Shown piece after piece: positions 35,836 through 45,992 of a stretch of 64,000 nucleotides of DNA. Position 1 is the stretch's first letter. The number at the start of each line of letters is the position of its first letter. Source of the DNA: Marivirga aurantiaca (GTDB lineage Bacteria > Bacteroidota > Bacteroidia > Cytophagales > Cyclobacteriaceae). The stretch covers positions 1 through 64,000 of the forward strand of contig NZ_JAEQBW010000003.1 in assembly GCF_016679925.1 (NCBI RefSeq). The letters run 5' to 3'. The position numbers and the translations under genes are program-made. The notes under the pieces were generated by a model. The model was not told the origin of the DNA. It ran no database searches and saw only the letters and a program-made list of their open reading frames with translations.

Positions 35836-37239
35836 ATGAAAAAAATAATATATATATTTTTAATGGGAAGCTTCCTTCTGGCATCTTGTACAGATTTGGA
35901 AGTAGAAAATAAAGCAGCCTTGCCGCAAGATGTAGTTCTTGCTGATGTAGAGGGTTTTGAAGCGGTACTTTTTGCAGCGTATGAGAGTGTGAATGATTTT
36001 GGTTACTATGGACAAACCATGATGATAGCACCTGAAATATTGGCTGATAATATGGAACTTGCGCAATTAACAGGTCGATATGAGTTGGAGTATGTAAATG
36101 CTTTAAACTCTGGTATTGATATTTGGTTTAACAGGTACACTGCAATTAATGAATGTAACATTGTGATTAATTTAATCAACGGTGAGGGAGTTGCAGGAGA
36201 TCAGGCAACGAAAGATCAAATAGTAGCTGAGGCTAAATTCCTTAGAGCCTTATTTTATCATGACCTAGCAAGAGTTTATGGATATGAGCCTGGTCAGGAA
36301 GTAGATGGATTTAATGCTTCGGTTATTCTAAGAACGGAACCAACTTTGGGCTTAAGTAATGCAGATGATCGAGCACGGGCAACCAATGTACAGGTTTATG
36401 AGCAAATTGAGCAAGATTTATTAGAAGCTATTCCGGCTTTGCCTGATGCAACTGCTGGTGCAGGTGCTGTAGCAAGAGCTAACAAATCTGCGGCACGTTT
36501 ATTATTGGCTAGGGTTTACTTGTATTGGGGTCGCAACTCTGATGCTGCCACTTTGGCTCAGCAGGTAATTGAAGGTGATGGTTCCGACTTAGTTCCTGCA
36601 GCAGATTATCTGGCTTCATGGGATGATGCGGCAAATCCTTTTCATCCTGAATCTGTATTTGAATCTGATCTTCAGGCTGCCGATTGGAGTACTGTTGATG
36701 GTGCTAATGCCAGTTTACATTCTTTATTAATGAATGATGAAGGTGGTAGTCAATTTATAATAGTAGCAAGTGATGAATTAATTGCTACCATTGAATCACA
36801 AGCTGGTGATGTAAGAAGAGGTTTGTTTAATACTGAAGCATTAGGTGAAGAGTTTGCCAAATGGCAAGGAAATAAGGGGACAGCTTCTTTTCAGGAAAAT
36901 ATTCCTATACTCAGACTTTCTGAAGGGTATTTAATTGCTGCTGAAGCTTTAGGGGCTGGTGCTGGTGATCCTTTCCTTAACGCTTTGCGTGTGTCAAGAG
37001 GTTTGGCTGGTGGAGTATCAGCTACTGTAGATAATGTTCTGCGAGAAAGAAGGATTGAATATATGGCTGAAGGACACAGATGGTTTGATTTAAAGAGGTT
37101 AGGTAGAAACATTCCTAAACCTGCGGTATCTGGAGCTTCTACTCTACCTTATAATGACTTCAAAATCTTGCCAAGGTTACCACAAGCGGAACTTGAGTTA
37201 AGTGATGGAGCATTGGTACAAAATCCTTTTTATAATTAA
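35836..37239 (+). CDS. SusD/RagB-family surface lipoprotein
   Basis: 467 residues. Surface lid lipoprotein that captures substrate over the SusC barrel. The signal ends in a lipobox LLASC, Cys18. The N-terminal part has VLADVEGFEAVLFAAYESV, the TPR-like core has AEAKFLRALFYHDLARVYG, and the diagnostic C-terminal motif RERRIEYMAEGHRWFDLKRLGR is near residue 408. It begins 19 bases after SusC and ends 14 bases before the next lipoprotein. The family size is about 450-600, so it is on the small side and complete. Confidence 0.92.
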   Translation: MKKIIYIFLMGSFLLASCTDLEVENKAALPQDVVLADVEGFEAVLFAAYESVNDFGYYGQTMMIAPEILADNMELAQLTGRYELEYVNALNSGIDIWFNRYTAINECNIVINLINGEGVAGDQATKDQIVAEAKFLRALFYHDLARVYGYEPGQEVDGFNASVILRTEPTLGLSNADDRARATNVQVYEQIEQDLLEAIPALPDATAGAGAVARANKSAARLLLARVYLYWGRNSDAATLAQQVIEGDGSDLVPAADYLASWDDAANPFHPESVFESDLQAADWSTVDGANASLHSLLMNDEGGSQFIIVASDELIATIESQAGDVRRGLFNTEALGEEFAKWQGNKGTASFQENIPILRLSEGYLIAAEALGAGAGDPFLNALRVSRGLAGGVSATVDNVLRERRIEYMAEGHRWFDLKRLGRNIPKPAVSGASTLPYNDFKILPRLPQAELELSDGALVQNPFYN

Positions 37240-37253
37240 TAAATATTTTAAAT

Positions 37254-38090
37254 ATGAAAAAGTTATTATATATAGTTTACATAGCCATCCTCATACCTTT
37301 TTTAACAGGTTGTTTTGATGAGGCTGGTACAAATAAAATACTGACTGAGCAAATTGATGGTTTTGTTGAAATCGAAGAGGCGTCAGGTTCAAAGAACAGT
37401 ACAAAGAATATTGTTGCTGTTCCGGATGGTGAAAATGTAATGGAATCAATTTCAATTGCATTTGGTGGTGCTGTAAGCAGCTCAGCTGTAGAAGTTACCT
37501 ATGAAGTTGATACTGAAGCTTCAACAGCTATTGAAGGTGTTGACTTCGTTATGATTACAGGTAATACAGTGACTATCCCTTCTGGGGAATATACGGTACC
37601 TGTTGAGTTTGAAGTAATTGATGACAATCTTGACCCTGACAATCCAGTGTCTATTGTATTTAGAATTACTAGCTCTACTGTAGATATCTTGGAAAAGTAT
37701 AGCGAAGCTGTTGTTACTTTAGCTGTTGAGTGTCCTGCTCCAAGTTCAATTTATGGAACTTATAATGTTGTGACCACTGAAACAAGTCCTGCTGGATGTA
37801 GTGGAGTTACTAATGTCGTTGAAATTAGTGAAGTAGACGGTTCAACTGTAAATTTGAATTTCTCAGATTTGACAGGGGGACTTTATGCAAATTGTTATGG
37901 AGAGGATGATAACCCTGGAGTAGTAATATATGCTTGCGGTGATTTGCAAATGGTGGATCAACCGGATGTAGTATATGGAGGAGATATTTTTAATGGTTCA
38001 GGTTCATATAATTCTGCTACTGAAACATTAACAATTTCCTGGTCTAATGGTTATGGGGATGCAGGAACCTCTGTATTTACTAAGCAGTAA
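37254..38090 (+). CDS. Surface lipoprotein with Calx-beta-like domain, SusD-linked
   Basis: 278 residues. Lipoprotein signal with IPFLTGCF, Cys at about 21. An N-terminal Ig/Calx-beta-like module follows (residues about 55-145: VMESISIAFGGAVSSS, then EGVDFVMITGNTVTIPSGEYTVPVEFEVIDDNLDPDN). The rest has paired Cys (AVECPAP, SPAGCSGVT, GLYANCYGE, VIYACGDL) and many acidic and aromatic residues. I do not recognise a family for the second half. Third-gene lipoproteins in SusCD loci often bind substrate at the surface, so this is a plausible surface glycan or peptide-binding protein. Followed by a strong terminator, so the three genes form one transcript. Confidence 0.82.
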   Translation: MKKLLYIVYIAILIPFLTGCFDEAGTNKILTEQIDGFVEIEEASGSKNSTKNIVAVPDGENVMESISIAFGGAVSSSAVEVTYEVDTEASTAIEGVDFVMITGNTVTIPSGEYTVPVEFEVIDDNLDPDNPVSIVFRITSSTVDILEKYSEAVVTLAVECPAPSSIYGTYNVVTTETSPAGCSGVTNVVEISEVDGSTVNLNFSDLTGGLYANCYGEDDNPGVVIYACGDLQMVDQPDVVYGGDIFNGSGSYNSATETLTISWSNGYGDAGTSVFTKQ

Positions 38091-38120
38091 CTAATTTCTT
38101 ATTAAAGAAAAACAATGATA

Positions 38121-38153
38121 AAAGGAGGGGACATTAATGTCTCCTCCTTTTTA
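38121..38153 (+). terminator. Strong terminator of the SusC-SusD-lipoprotein operon
   Basis: AAAGGAGGGGACA (38121-38133), loop TTAA, TGTCTCCTCCTTT (38138-38150), a 13-bp stem with one G-U pair, then TT. It separates the SusCD genes from the protease. Confidence 0.85.
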
Positions 38154-38232
38154 TTCTAGGAATTATCTCTTTTTTATTTTACACATTTAGAAAATTTTGC
38201 CCAAACTTCTTAAATCACCACGTTTTGATTTC

Positions 38233-41200
38233 ATGAAAAATATAGCTGTTTTTAACATAATTGTTTTAGGGACAATATTAATTCCTAATATATTGCCCGC
38301 TCAAAACTTCAATCCAAATGTTCTCAAGGAAATCACAGAATTCCAAAGTAAGAAAGCCGTTGAACGTCAAAAAAGAGTTGAGAATTTCTTACTATCCACT
38401 GATGAGGAAAAGACAATACAATTAGGAAATGGGAGAGAAGCTATACTGACTGATATTGTGGATGGAAGTCCTCAATATATGTCTACACATAATCTGCAAG
38501 CTAGATTTACCACAGGGGTGGAGTATATTCAGTCAGAAGAAGGATTGAATTTCCCACTTTATGGAAAGGATTTGATTATTGGGGTTTGGGATGGAGGACT
38601 AGTATTAAATGATCATCAGGAATTCCAAAGTAGAGTAAAAAATAAGCTTGGTAGCTCTAATAGCAATCACGCTACCCATGTAACCGGTACAATAGCTGCA
38701 TCAGGAGTAAATCCAAATGCGAAAGGGATGGTACCAGAAGCCACTATTCATTCTTATTATGCATTTGATAATGATTTAGGGCCGATGGCTGAAGAAGCTG
38801 CAAACGGGCTGATTTTATCTAATCATTCTTACGGTCTGGTACTGGGCTGGAATTATAACTCAACTTCCCAAAGTTGGCAATGGTTCGGGCAAAGTGATGG
38901 GAAAGACAATAGGTTTGGCTCATACACCAGTAATAGTAGAAGTATTGATAATATTGCTTATAATGCTCCACATTATACAATTGTATGGTCTGCTGGAAAT
39001 GACAGAAGTGACATAGGTGATGGTTCCAGGCCTCCCGATGGTCCATATAATATTATAGGTCCGGCAGCAGCTGCCAAAAACATTATAACAGTAGGTGCCA
39101 TTACAGGTTTTGAAACATATGATGGACCTGCTTCAGCTCAAATGAGTAACTTTAGTTCGTGGGGGCCTACCAATGATGGTAGGATTAAACCTGATTTGGT
39201 AGCAGATGGAGTAGGTTTGCTATCAACTTCTTCTTCGGGCGAAGATGCTTATACAACATTAAGCGGTACATCTATGTCAGCTCCTAGTGTCACGGGTTCT
39301 TTGGCTTTATTGCAAGAATATTACAAGCAAATTTCTGATACTTTTATGACAGCTGCACAGCTGAAATCTTTAGCTATTCATACTACAAGAGAGGCAGGTA
39401 GTAACCCTGGACCAGATTATAAATTTGGATGGGGAGTACTAAATATAATCGATGCTTTGGAGGTGTTGAAAGGACAAAATGACAATGATACTTTATTGAT
39501 TAAGGCAGAGCTTAATAATAATGAATTGCATGAATATCCGATCATTCCTGATACACGAACACAAGTAACAGCAACTATAACATGGACAGATGTCCCTGGT
39601 GTTGTTACTGAACTTGGATCAAACTCTCCCAATGTTGTAAATGACTTGGATGTATACTTAATAGATGAGGTTGGAAACATTACCTATCCATGGAGATTAA
39701 ATCCTGAAAATAGGGGGCAGGCTGCACAAAAAGGCGACAATAATCTGGATAATGTGGAGAAAATTGAATTTATAGCTCCCAGTGTTCGGAAATATAAGCT
39801 AATCGTAAGTCATAAAGGGAATCTTGAGAATAATAGCCAAAAATATGCATTAACACTTACATATGGTAGTGCAGGTATTCCTGATGAACTGGTTTATTGG
39901 GTTGGAGGGAATGGTGATTTTCAAGCAGGACAAAATTTTTCTCATAGCTCAGGAGGAACCCCTTCTCCAGTTGTACTTACAGATCTAAAGAACCTGGTAA
40001 TTGATGAAAATTCCTTTACTAACAATGGAACATTAACTTTTTCTGAAGATTTTGAATTTGAAAATATTATTTTCTCTGGGAATCAGGAAGTGGAATTAAA
40101 CTTAAATGGGAATTCCTTAACAGTAAATAACTCTATTCGATCAGTGGGAGATAACTTTAAAATCAGCAATGGAACACTACATCTATTGTCCAATCATTCT
40201 AATGAAGTGTTTCTTAATCTAGATGGCTCAGATAATCTTAAACTTATTTTAGCTGAGGAGGGTATCCATACAATTGAATCGGATCTGAATATTAACAGAT
40301 TGAATATTCTTGGAGGTACTTATTCAATGACTGGAAAATCCATTTCAACTAAAGAAGTTGTGATTTCAGAAGAATCCGACTTGGAAATAATTGATAATAT
40401 AATTGATTTTAGTGGTGAGTTTACAAACAACTCGGCAAATCTTCTTCTGGAAGATAATATATGGGTTTCAAACAATGGAAGCTTTGCTTCAACTGAATTT
40501 ATTGAATTGAAAGATAGCATTGTTTTTTTTGGAACCAATACCTTAGAGGGTAGCTTTAAGTTTAATGATATAGTTAATCATGGACAATTAAATATTATTC
40601 AACAACTAGAGGTGGATGAACTTTTACTGACTGGTAACAGCTCTATTTATATTAATAATGATGACTTGTTAAAAGTGAATACCAATTTTACAATAAGTGG
40701 AAATGAACTTAAAATTATTGCAGGTTCCAATGCTAATACGTTGGCAAGAATGGAATTTACATTTAGAAATAAAATATGCATCGATAACATTAATTTTAAT
40801 AATATAGAATTTAGTTCTGGATCGATATTAAATGTTGGTAGTAATGGAGAAGTTGTCAATTCCATTAATATTTTGCAACTCGAATGTCAAGAATTACTTT
40901 TTCCTGATTTCCAAATCAATAGCTTTTGTAGCAATAGCTTGATTCAAATTAATGATGCCTCTGATGGTGACATAGTGGAGTATGAATGGGATTTTGGGAA
41001 TGGGATGGTCTATGAGGGGGTGAATAATATAGAAAATCCACTGATATGGTTTGATTCTCCAGGAATATATAATGTTAAATTAACTATTTCGAATGAACTT
41101 CAGACTGAAGAATATATTAGAATTATTGAGGTTGGTGACAATTCAATGCTTGAAGTTGAGATAATTCAAACTTCACAAGGTTTAGTAGCTACCACCTCTG

Positions 41201-41616
41201 TTGAAAATTATCAGTGGTTTTACAATGGTAAGGCAATTGAGGGAGCGAATGCTAGAGTCTTAAATATGGAAAAGGGAACGGGAATTTATCATGTGGCTTA
41301 TTATTCTACTTCTAATGAGTGCGAAACTCGAATTTCTAATCCATTTCAATTGATTGTTACATCAAATAGTGAAGAGCTAAACAAGGGTGTGAAATTGTAT
41401 CCTAACCCTGTTAACAATATATTAACCGTAGAAAACTTGGAAAGTTATGAAAATTTTAGAATTTTTGATTTCCAAGGAAAAACAATTATGATTGAAAAAC
41501 TTGGAAATGGTCAAAATTCAATTCAATATGATGTTTCACATTTAGATTCAGGTCTTTATTTTGTTGAGTTAATAACAAATAATAAATCTATCAAACTTAA
41601 ATTTTTAATAAATTAA
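38233..41616 (+). CDS. T9SS-exported S8 (subtilisin-like) serine peptidase
   Basis: 1127 residues from the ATG at 38233, which gives a clean signal peptide ending ILPAQ; the open frame starts earlier at a TTG without support. The triad is intact: Asp in GVWDGG (about 120), His in NHATHVTG (about 149), Ser in LSGTSMSAPS (about 347), with the oxyanion-region Asn in SAGND. A jelly-roll-like P-type segment follows (to about 550), then about 350 residues of low-complexity beta-helix-like repeats, a PKD domain near 910-965 (YEWDFGNG, SPGIYNVKLTI), and a T9SS tail from about 1055 (KLYPNPVNN...GLYFVEL...KLKFLIN). A secreted protease following SusCD and its lipoprotein. Two genes follow at 4 and 56 bases. 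Confidence 0.92.
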   Translation: MKNIAVFNIIVLGTILIPNILPAQNFNPNVLKEITEFQSKKAVERQKRVENFLLSTDEEKTIQLGNGREAILTDIVDGSPQYMSTHNLQARFTTGVEYIQSEEGLNFPLYGKDLIIGVWDGGLVLNDHQEFQSRVKNKLGSSNSNHATHVTGTIAASGVNPNAKGMVPEATIHSYYAFDNDLGPMAEEAANGLILSNHSYGLVLGWNYNSTSQSWQWFGQSDGKDNRFGSYTSNSRSIDNIAYNAPHYTIVWSAGNDRSDIGDGSRPPDGPYNIIGPAAAAKNIITVGAITGFETYDGPASAQMSNFSSWGPTNDGRIKPDLVADGVGLLSTSSSGEDAYTTLSGTSMSAPSVTGSLALLQEYYKQISDTFMTAAQLKSLAIHTTREAGSNPGPDYKFGWGVLNIIDALEVLKGQNDNDTLLIKAELNNNELHEYPIIPDTRTQVTATITWTDVPGVVTELGSNSPNVVNDLDVYLIDEVGNITYPWRLNPENRGQAAQKGDNNLDNVEKIEFIAPSVRKYKLIVSHKGNLENNSQKYALTLTYGSAGIPDELVYWVGGNGDFQAGQNFSHSSGGTPSPVVLTDLKNLVIDENSFTNNGTLTFSEDFEFENIIFSGNQEVELNLNGNSLTVNNSIRSVGDNFKISNGTLHLLSNHSNEVFLNLDGSDNLKLILAEEGIHTIESDLNINRLNILGGTYSMTGKSISTKEVVISEESDLEIIDNIIDFSGEFTNNSANLLLEDNIWVSNNGSFASTEFIELKDSIVFFGTNTLEGSFKFNDIVNHGQLNIIQQLEVDELLLTGNSSIYINNDDLLKVNTNFTISGNELKIIAGSNANTLARMEFTFRNKICIDNINFNNIEFSSGSILNVGSNGEVVNSINILQLECQELLFPDFQINSFCSNSLIQINDASDGDIVEYEWDFGNGMVYEGVNNIENPLIWFDSPGIYNVKLTISNELQTEEYIRIIEVGDNSMLEVEIIQTSQGLVATTSVENYQWFYNGKAIEGANARVLNMEKGTGIYHVAYYSTSNECETRISNPFQLIVTSNSEELNKGVKLYPNPVNNILTVENLESYENFRIFDFQGKTIMIEKLGNGQNSIQYDVSHLDSGLYFVELITNNKSIKLKFLIN

Positions 41617-41619
41617 TAA

Positions 41620-42318
41620 ATGAAGAAGTTGAAAACAGGAGTTGTATTAGCATTAGTAGTGCTATTGCTAAGCTCATCAGCCATTGCACAGATATCTAAT
41701 GTATCCGATGTAGGAGGGAAACCTATCATGACTAAAAAGTACAGTAAAATAGAAGGTAGCCCATATTATTTTGGAACTAATAACTGGTTCGAAGGCACAT
41801 TATATACAGCAGATGGAAAACAGATAAATAATGTCTCTATACGCTACAATGGCTATGATGATGAAATAGAATACAAAAAGGATGGTAACATTCTAGTAAT
41901 TGATAATTACAATCTTAAAGGGTTTGATTTTTACGCTGAATTGGAGGGTGGAAATGTGAAATATGAATTCAGGAATGGGTTTTATGTGGCGGGTGAAATT
42001 GACAAGAAGGATTTTTTTAATGTGATTTATAAAGGTGAAAATATTTCTCTTTTAGAAAAATTTAAAGTTATTGAAACAAGGGTAACACCAGCAAGTTATG
42101 GAGCAAGTGAGTATCAGAAATTTGTGAATGATAAGGTAACTATATTGGTTTTTAATGATAAGGCAGATCAATTTAAAAATAGGAAGAAAGATTTTTATAA
42201 TATTGCCCCTTCAAAAAAAGCTGAAATTAAACAAGTAATGAAAGAGAATGATCTTGATTTAAACAATAGCAGACATGTTGCCTTTTTGTTAGAATTTATT
42301 GAGAATAAATTATTATAA
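41620..42318 (+). CDS. Secreted protein of unknown function after the S8 protease
   Basis: 232 residues. Signal peptide MKKLKTGVVLALVVLLLSSSAIAQ with cleavage at about 24. The mature part is predicted beta-rich at first (SPYYFGTNNWFEGTLYTADGK, then VSIRYNGYDDEIEYKKDGN) and becomes helical and Lys-rich (KADQFKNRKKDFYNIAPSKKAE), ending HVAFLLEFIENKLL. No catalytic motif or known family recognised. The start is 4 bases after the protease stop, and 56 bases before the plug-domain protein, so it belongs to the same transcript. A periplasmic or surface partner is the simplest reading. Confidence 0.8.
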   Translation: MKKLKTGVVLALVVLLLSSSAIAQISNVSDVGGKPIMTKKYSKIEGSPYYFGTNNWFEGTLYTADGKQINNVSIRYNGYDDEIEYKKDGNILVIDNYNLKGFDFYAELEGGNVKYEFRNGFYVAGEIDKKDFFNVIYKGENISLLEKFKVIETRVTPASYGASEYQKFVNDKVTILVFNDKADQFKNRKKDFYNIAPSKKAEIKQVMKENDLDLNNSRHVAFLLEFIENKLL

Positions 42319-42373
42319 TATTTGTAACGGATTATCAATTATTATAAATAAAAACTCGAGCCTGTTTAATTCA

Positions 42374-44809
42374 ATGAAACAAATATATTTACTTGTATGC
42401 CTTGGAGTATTCTTACTCCTGGGCTTAAATAGCTATGCCCAGTCATTTACTACCCAAAGTATTTCTGATTCAATTAAGAATCATTTTGACATTAACCCTA
42501 TTGAAAAAGTTTATTTAGATTTTGATAAGTCAAGTTATGTATCAGGTGAGACAATCTGGTTTAAATTATATTCTACTGCAGGCTATTTAAACCAATTATC
42601 CCCATTAAGCAGGGTTGTGTACGTTGAGCTTTTTGATCCGGAAGCCACTTTAATTGAGCGAATTAAGGTCTATTCCGATAACGGAATTGGTGCAAGCCAG
42701 ATTGATTTACCTAATGAATTAATGACAGGAAAGTATCTGATTCGTGCATATACTAACTGGATGCTTGATGGGAGGAAAGAATATCTTTTTAACAAAGAAG
42801 TTAATATTTTTAATCTATTTGAATCACCTGCAATTCATACCGGAACTGACGATAGTAAAGATATTAGTATTTCGTTTATGCCGGAAGGGGGGAAGCTTAT
42901 TTATGGAATTGAAAGTAGGGTTGCATTTAAAGCTTTGGGAATTGATGGATACGGTATTGAGATCTCCGGAGAAGTATATGATAGCAAAGGCAATCAGATA
43001 ACTACTATTCAATCCTCACATTTAGGAATGGGGAATTTTTCATTTAAGCCCAGTTCAGATAATACATATTATGTAACTATTAAAGAGGAACCACACAAAA
43101 AATATCCTTTACCAAAAATAGAAGAATCAGGCATTTCTTTATATTTGATTAACCTACCACAACTGAATGACATTCGTTTTAAGCTTTCAAACAAAGGGTT
43201 TAATGATGAAATAATTCATATTATAGGTCATAGTCGTGGACTTCCTACTTATGCAGCATCTTCTGTAATAAATGCTACAGATTTAACGGGGTTAATTCCT
43301 AAGAATAGCTTTTTACCGGGAGTGAATTTTATAACTGTATTTAATAGTCAAGGAATTCCACTTGCAGAAAGAGCATTCTTTATTGACTCTATACCACAAA
43401 TTAAATTATCAGTAGAACCGGATAAAATCTCTTATGGGCTGCGTGATAAGGTGAGTTTATCAATCAATGCTTTTGATGATGGTGTTCTAACAGAAAGCTT
43501 CTTGTCGCTTTCGGTAACTAGTAATAATGATGTTTTAATTGATACTGAAGAAAATGACATTTTATCTTATCTGTATTTGAGTAGTGATATCAAGGGATAT
43601 ATAGAAGCTCCGGCAAATTACTTCAATAATACTTATAGTGATGCATGGCAACGTTTAGATTTGTTGATGATGACACAAGGGTGGAGTTCATTTGATTGGA
43701 AATTAATCTTGCAAAATGGAAATAGGTCTCCAGATTTTAGAATCGAACAGGGGTTGTCAGTAAAAGGAGAATTGAATTCGGATATTCGTAATAAACCTAT
43801 AAAAAATGGGACAGTATCATATCTAATACAAGATAGCATAAGTATTTTTGATAAGGTAAAAACTAATCTGGATGGAAGTTTTGTGATCAATGATTTATTT
43901 TTCACTGGTAAAAAAGCAATTGTCCTGACAGGTAAAAATCAAAAGGATAAGCCAAATGTAAAAATAGTGATTGATACAGTTAGGATATTTCCTCAGCCGG
44001 ACAAGGCGTTACACTCATTGAGCGGATCATTATCTGCTTTTCAAGCAAAATCAATCAAGAAAACATTGCAAAGACAGGAAATTGAAGCAGCTTATGATTT
44101 TGAGAACAATTATGAGGTTTTAGATGAAGTGACTGTCAAAGCATCTAAAGTTACTGAACAAGAGAAAGTTAATAATTTCTATGGGGCTGGAGACTATACG
44201 CTTGATGTTGCCGAATTAGCTATTAGTGAAACAGCTCAGCATCCATTGGAGCTAGTCAGAGGGAGGGTGTCAGGTGTTAGGGTAATCGGAAGTGCTTTGG
44301 ATTGGAAAGTTGAGATAAGGGGGCCTGGATCTATCAATTCAGGTACAGATCCTCTAATTTTAGTTGATAACGTTGAGGTTCCTCTTGATTTTTTAAATAC
44401 TATACCTGCGAGACAAATAGAAATGGTTGAAGTTTATAAAGGAGCCTCTGCTGTTGTGTTTGGTGTTAGAGGAGCAAATGGTGTGCTAGCATTTTTCACT
44501 AAAACAGGAGAGGGGGATTTTACAACTTATGATAGAGATAATGTAACTACAAAAATTATTCAAGGATATAGTGAATTCAGAGAGTTTTATAGTCCCGATT
44601 ATTCTGTTAAGTCTGCTGAGCATGTGAAACCAGATAAAAGAGCAGTTTTATTATGGGATCCATTTATAAAAACGAGTAAAGAGGGAGGCGCAACTATTGA
44701 GTTTTACACTTCTGACGAACCAATGACGGTAACCTTAACATTAGAGGGGATGACAAAGTCAGGAATGGTAGCTAGGTATACTAGTTCATTTAAAGTAGAG
44801 AGTGAATAA
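42374..44809 (+). CDS. Macroglobulin-like (MG2) protein with barrel-less TonB-receptor plug domain
   Basis: 811 residues from the ATG at 42374 (signal peptide ending SYAQ). The N-terminal region is MG2-like: EKVYLDFDKSSYVSGETIWFKLY and KTYLIRAYTNWML-type strands, as in alpha-2-macroglobulin-like Bacteroidota proteins. The last third has a linker and then a TonB-receptor plug at about 620-715: HPLELVRGRVSGVRV, RGPGSINSGTDPLILVDNVEV, ASAVVFGVRGANGVLAFFTKTGEG. This is the same signature as in the SusC protein here, but only about 95 residues follow, far too few for a 22-strand barrel. So it is a free plug fused to macroglobulin-like domains. Function unknown. Last gene of the protease transcript. 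No terminator seen before pyrD. Confidence 0.87.
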   Translation: MKQIYLLVCLGVFLLLGLNSYAQSFTTQSISDSIKNHFDINPIEKVYLDFDKSSYVSGETIWFKLYSTAGYLNQLSPLSRVVYVELFDPEATLIERIKVYSDNGIGASQIDLPNELMTGKYLIRAYTNWMLDGRKEYLFNKEVNIFNLFESPAIHTGTDDSKDISISFMPEGGKLIYGIESRVAFKALGIDGYGIEISGEVYDSKGNQITTIQSSHLGMGNFSFKPSSDNTYYVTIKEEPHKKYPLPKIEESGISLYLINLPQLNDIRFKLSNKGFNDEIIHIIGHSRGLPTYAASSVINATDLTGLIPKNSFLPGVNFITVFNSQGIPLAERAFFIDSIPQIKLSVEPDKISYGLRDKVSLSINAFDDGVLTESFLSLSVTSNNDVLIDTEENDILSYLYLSSDIKGYIEAPANYFNNTYSDAWQRLDLLMMTQGWSSFDWKLILQNGNRSPDFRIEQGLSVKGELNSDIRNKPIKNGTVSYLIQDSISIFDKVKTNLDGSFVINDLFFTGKKAIVLTGKNQKDKPNVKIVIDTVRIFPQPDKALHSLSGSLSAFQAKSIKKTLQRQEIEAAYDFENNYEVLDEVTVKASKVTEQEKVNNFYGAGDYTLDVAELAISETAQHPLELVRGRVSGVRVIGSALDWKVEIRGPGSINSGTDPLILVDNVEVPLDFLNTIPARQIEMVEVYKGASAVVFGVRGANGVLAFFTKTGEGDFTTYDRDNVTTKIIQGYSEFREFYSPDYSVKSAEHVKPDKRAVLLWDPFIKTSKEGGATIEFYTSDEPMTVTLTLEGMTKSGMVARYTSSFKVESE

Positions 44810-44863
44810 TGATATTTCAGTAATTTCTATTTTAATTATAATAATATTTTTTATTAATAGTAT

Positions 44864-45895
44864 ATGTACAAATCCCTCATCCGCCCCATACTCTTCAAAT
44901 TCTCTGCTGAAAAAGCGCATCATCTTACATTTCGTCTGACAAAATTTATTTTTAATATTCCCGGTATTAAAGCATTCAATCGCTCAATGTTTGAAGTAAA
45001 GCACCCGAAGTTGGAAAGAGAGTTTTTTGGACTAAAATTTCCTAACCCTGTAGGATTAGCAGCAGGTTTTGATAAAGATGCCAAACTCATTGATGAATTT
45101 GCATCTCTCGGCTTCGGTTTTATTGAAATAGGTACTATCACACCTAAAGCACAGCCCGGAAATCCTCAACCCAGGCTTTTCAGGTTGAAGAAAGATAAAG
45201 GTATTATCAACCGAATGGGCTTTAATAATCAAGGCTTAGAACCCGCTGTTGCCAGGTTAAAGAAGCGGAAATCCAATATTATAGTCGGAGGAAATATAGG
45301 GAAAAATAAAATCACACCTAATGAAAAGGCTGGTGATGATTATGAACAATCTTTTGAACAGCTTTTCAACTATGTAGACTACTTTGTGGTTAATGTAAGT
45401 TCTCCTAACACTCCAAACCTAAGGGAGTTACAAGAAAAGGAACCACTGAAGAAGTTGTTGGGAATGCTCATGGACAAAAATAAGCTTAAGCCAACTCCCA
45501 AACCAATTTTATTAAAAATAGCTCCCGATTTAACCAATCAGCAGTTAGATGATATCGTAGAGATTGTGTTAGATACTAAAATTGCTGGTGTAATTGCCAC
45601 TAATACCACTATTTCCAGGGAGAATTTGCGCACATCTGAAGATGAATTGAAAGCCATAGGCAATGGCGGTTTGAGTGGAAAGCCATTGACAGAGAAATCA
45701 ACTGAGGTAATTCGCTATTTGCACCAAAAGTCAAATGGAGCATTTCCTATTATTGGGGTAGGAGGGATTCATTCAGCTCAAGACGCTTTAGATAAACTTG
45801 AAGCGGGTGCCAGTCTGGTACAGTTATACACCGGATTCATATATGAAGGTCCGGGATTAATCAAAAAAATCAATCAAGCCATATTACAAAATTGA
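44864..45895 (+). CDS. pyrD: Dihydroorotate dehydrogenase (quinone), class 2
   Basis: 343 residues. Oxidises dihydroorotate to orotate in pyrimidine synthesis, passing electrons to the quinone pool at the membrane. The N-terminal helix ([20 protein letters not shown]) is the class 2 membrane-binding extension. FMN and substrate motifs: [10 protein letters not shown] at about 65-74, [27 protein letters not shown], and the flexible-lid segment [14 protein letters not shown] near 180 with the catalytic Ser, and a late [19 protein letters not shown]. Complete. It is a stand-alone gene; pyrF is 4 kb further on. Confidence 0.95.
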   Translation: MYKSLIRPILFKFSAEKAHHLTFRLTKFIFNIPGIKAFNRSMFEVKHPKLEREFFGLKFPNPVGLAAGFDKDAKLIDEFASLGFGFIEIGTITPKAQPGNPQPRLFRLKKDKGIINRMGFNNQGLEPAVARLKKRKSNIIVGGNIGKNKITPNEKAGDDYEQSFEQLFNYVDYFVVNVSSPNTPNLRELQEKEPLKKLLGMLMDKNKLKPTPKPILLKIAPDLTNQQLDDIVEIVLDTKIAGVIATNTTISRENLRTSEDELKAIGNGGLSGKPLTEKSTEVIRYLHQKSNGAFPIIGVGGIHSAQDALDKLEAGASLVQLYTGFIYEGPGLIKKINQAILQN

Positions 45896-45992
45896 TTGAG
45901 GACTAACTTGGTAAATTGTGGGAATAAATCAGGTATTGTTGAAAGAAGTGCATCTGATAGATAACATCCGGCCTTGAAAAAGATGCGTTAAG

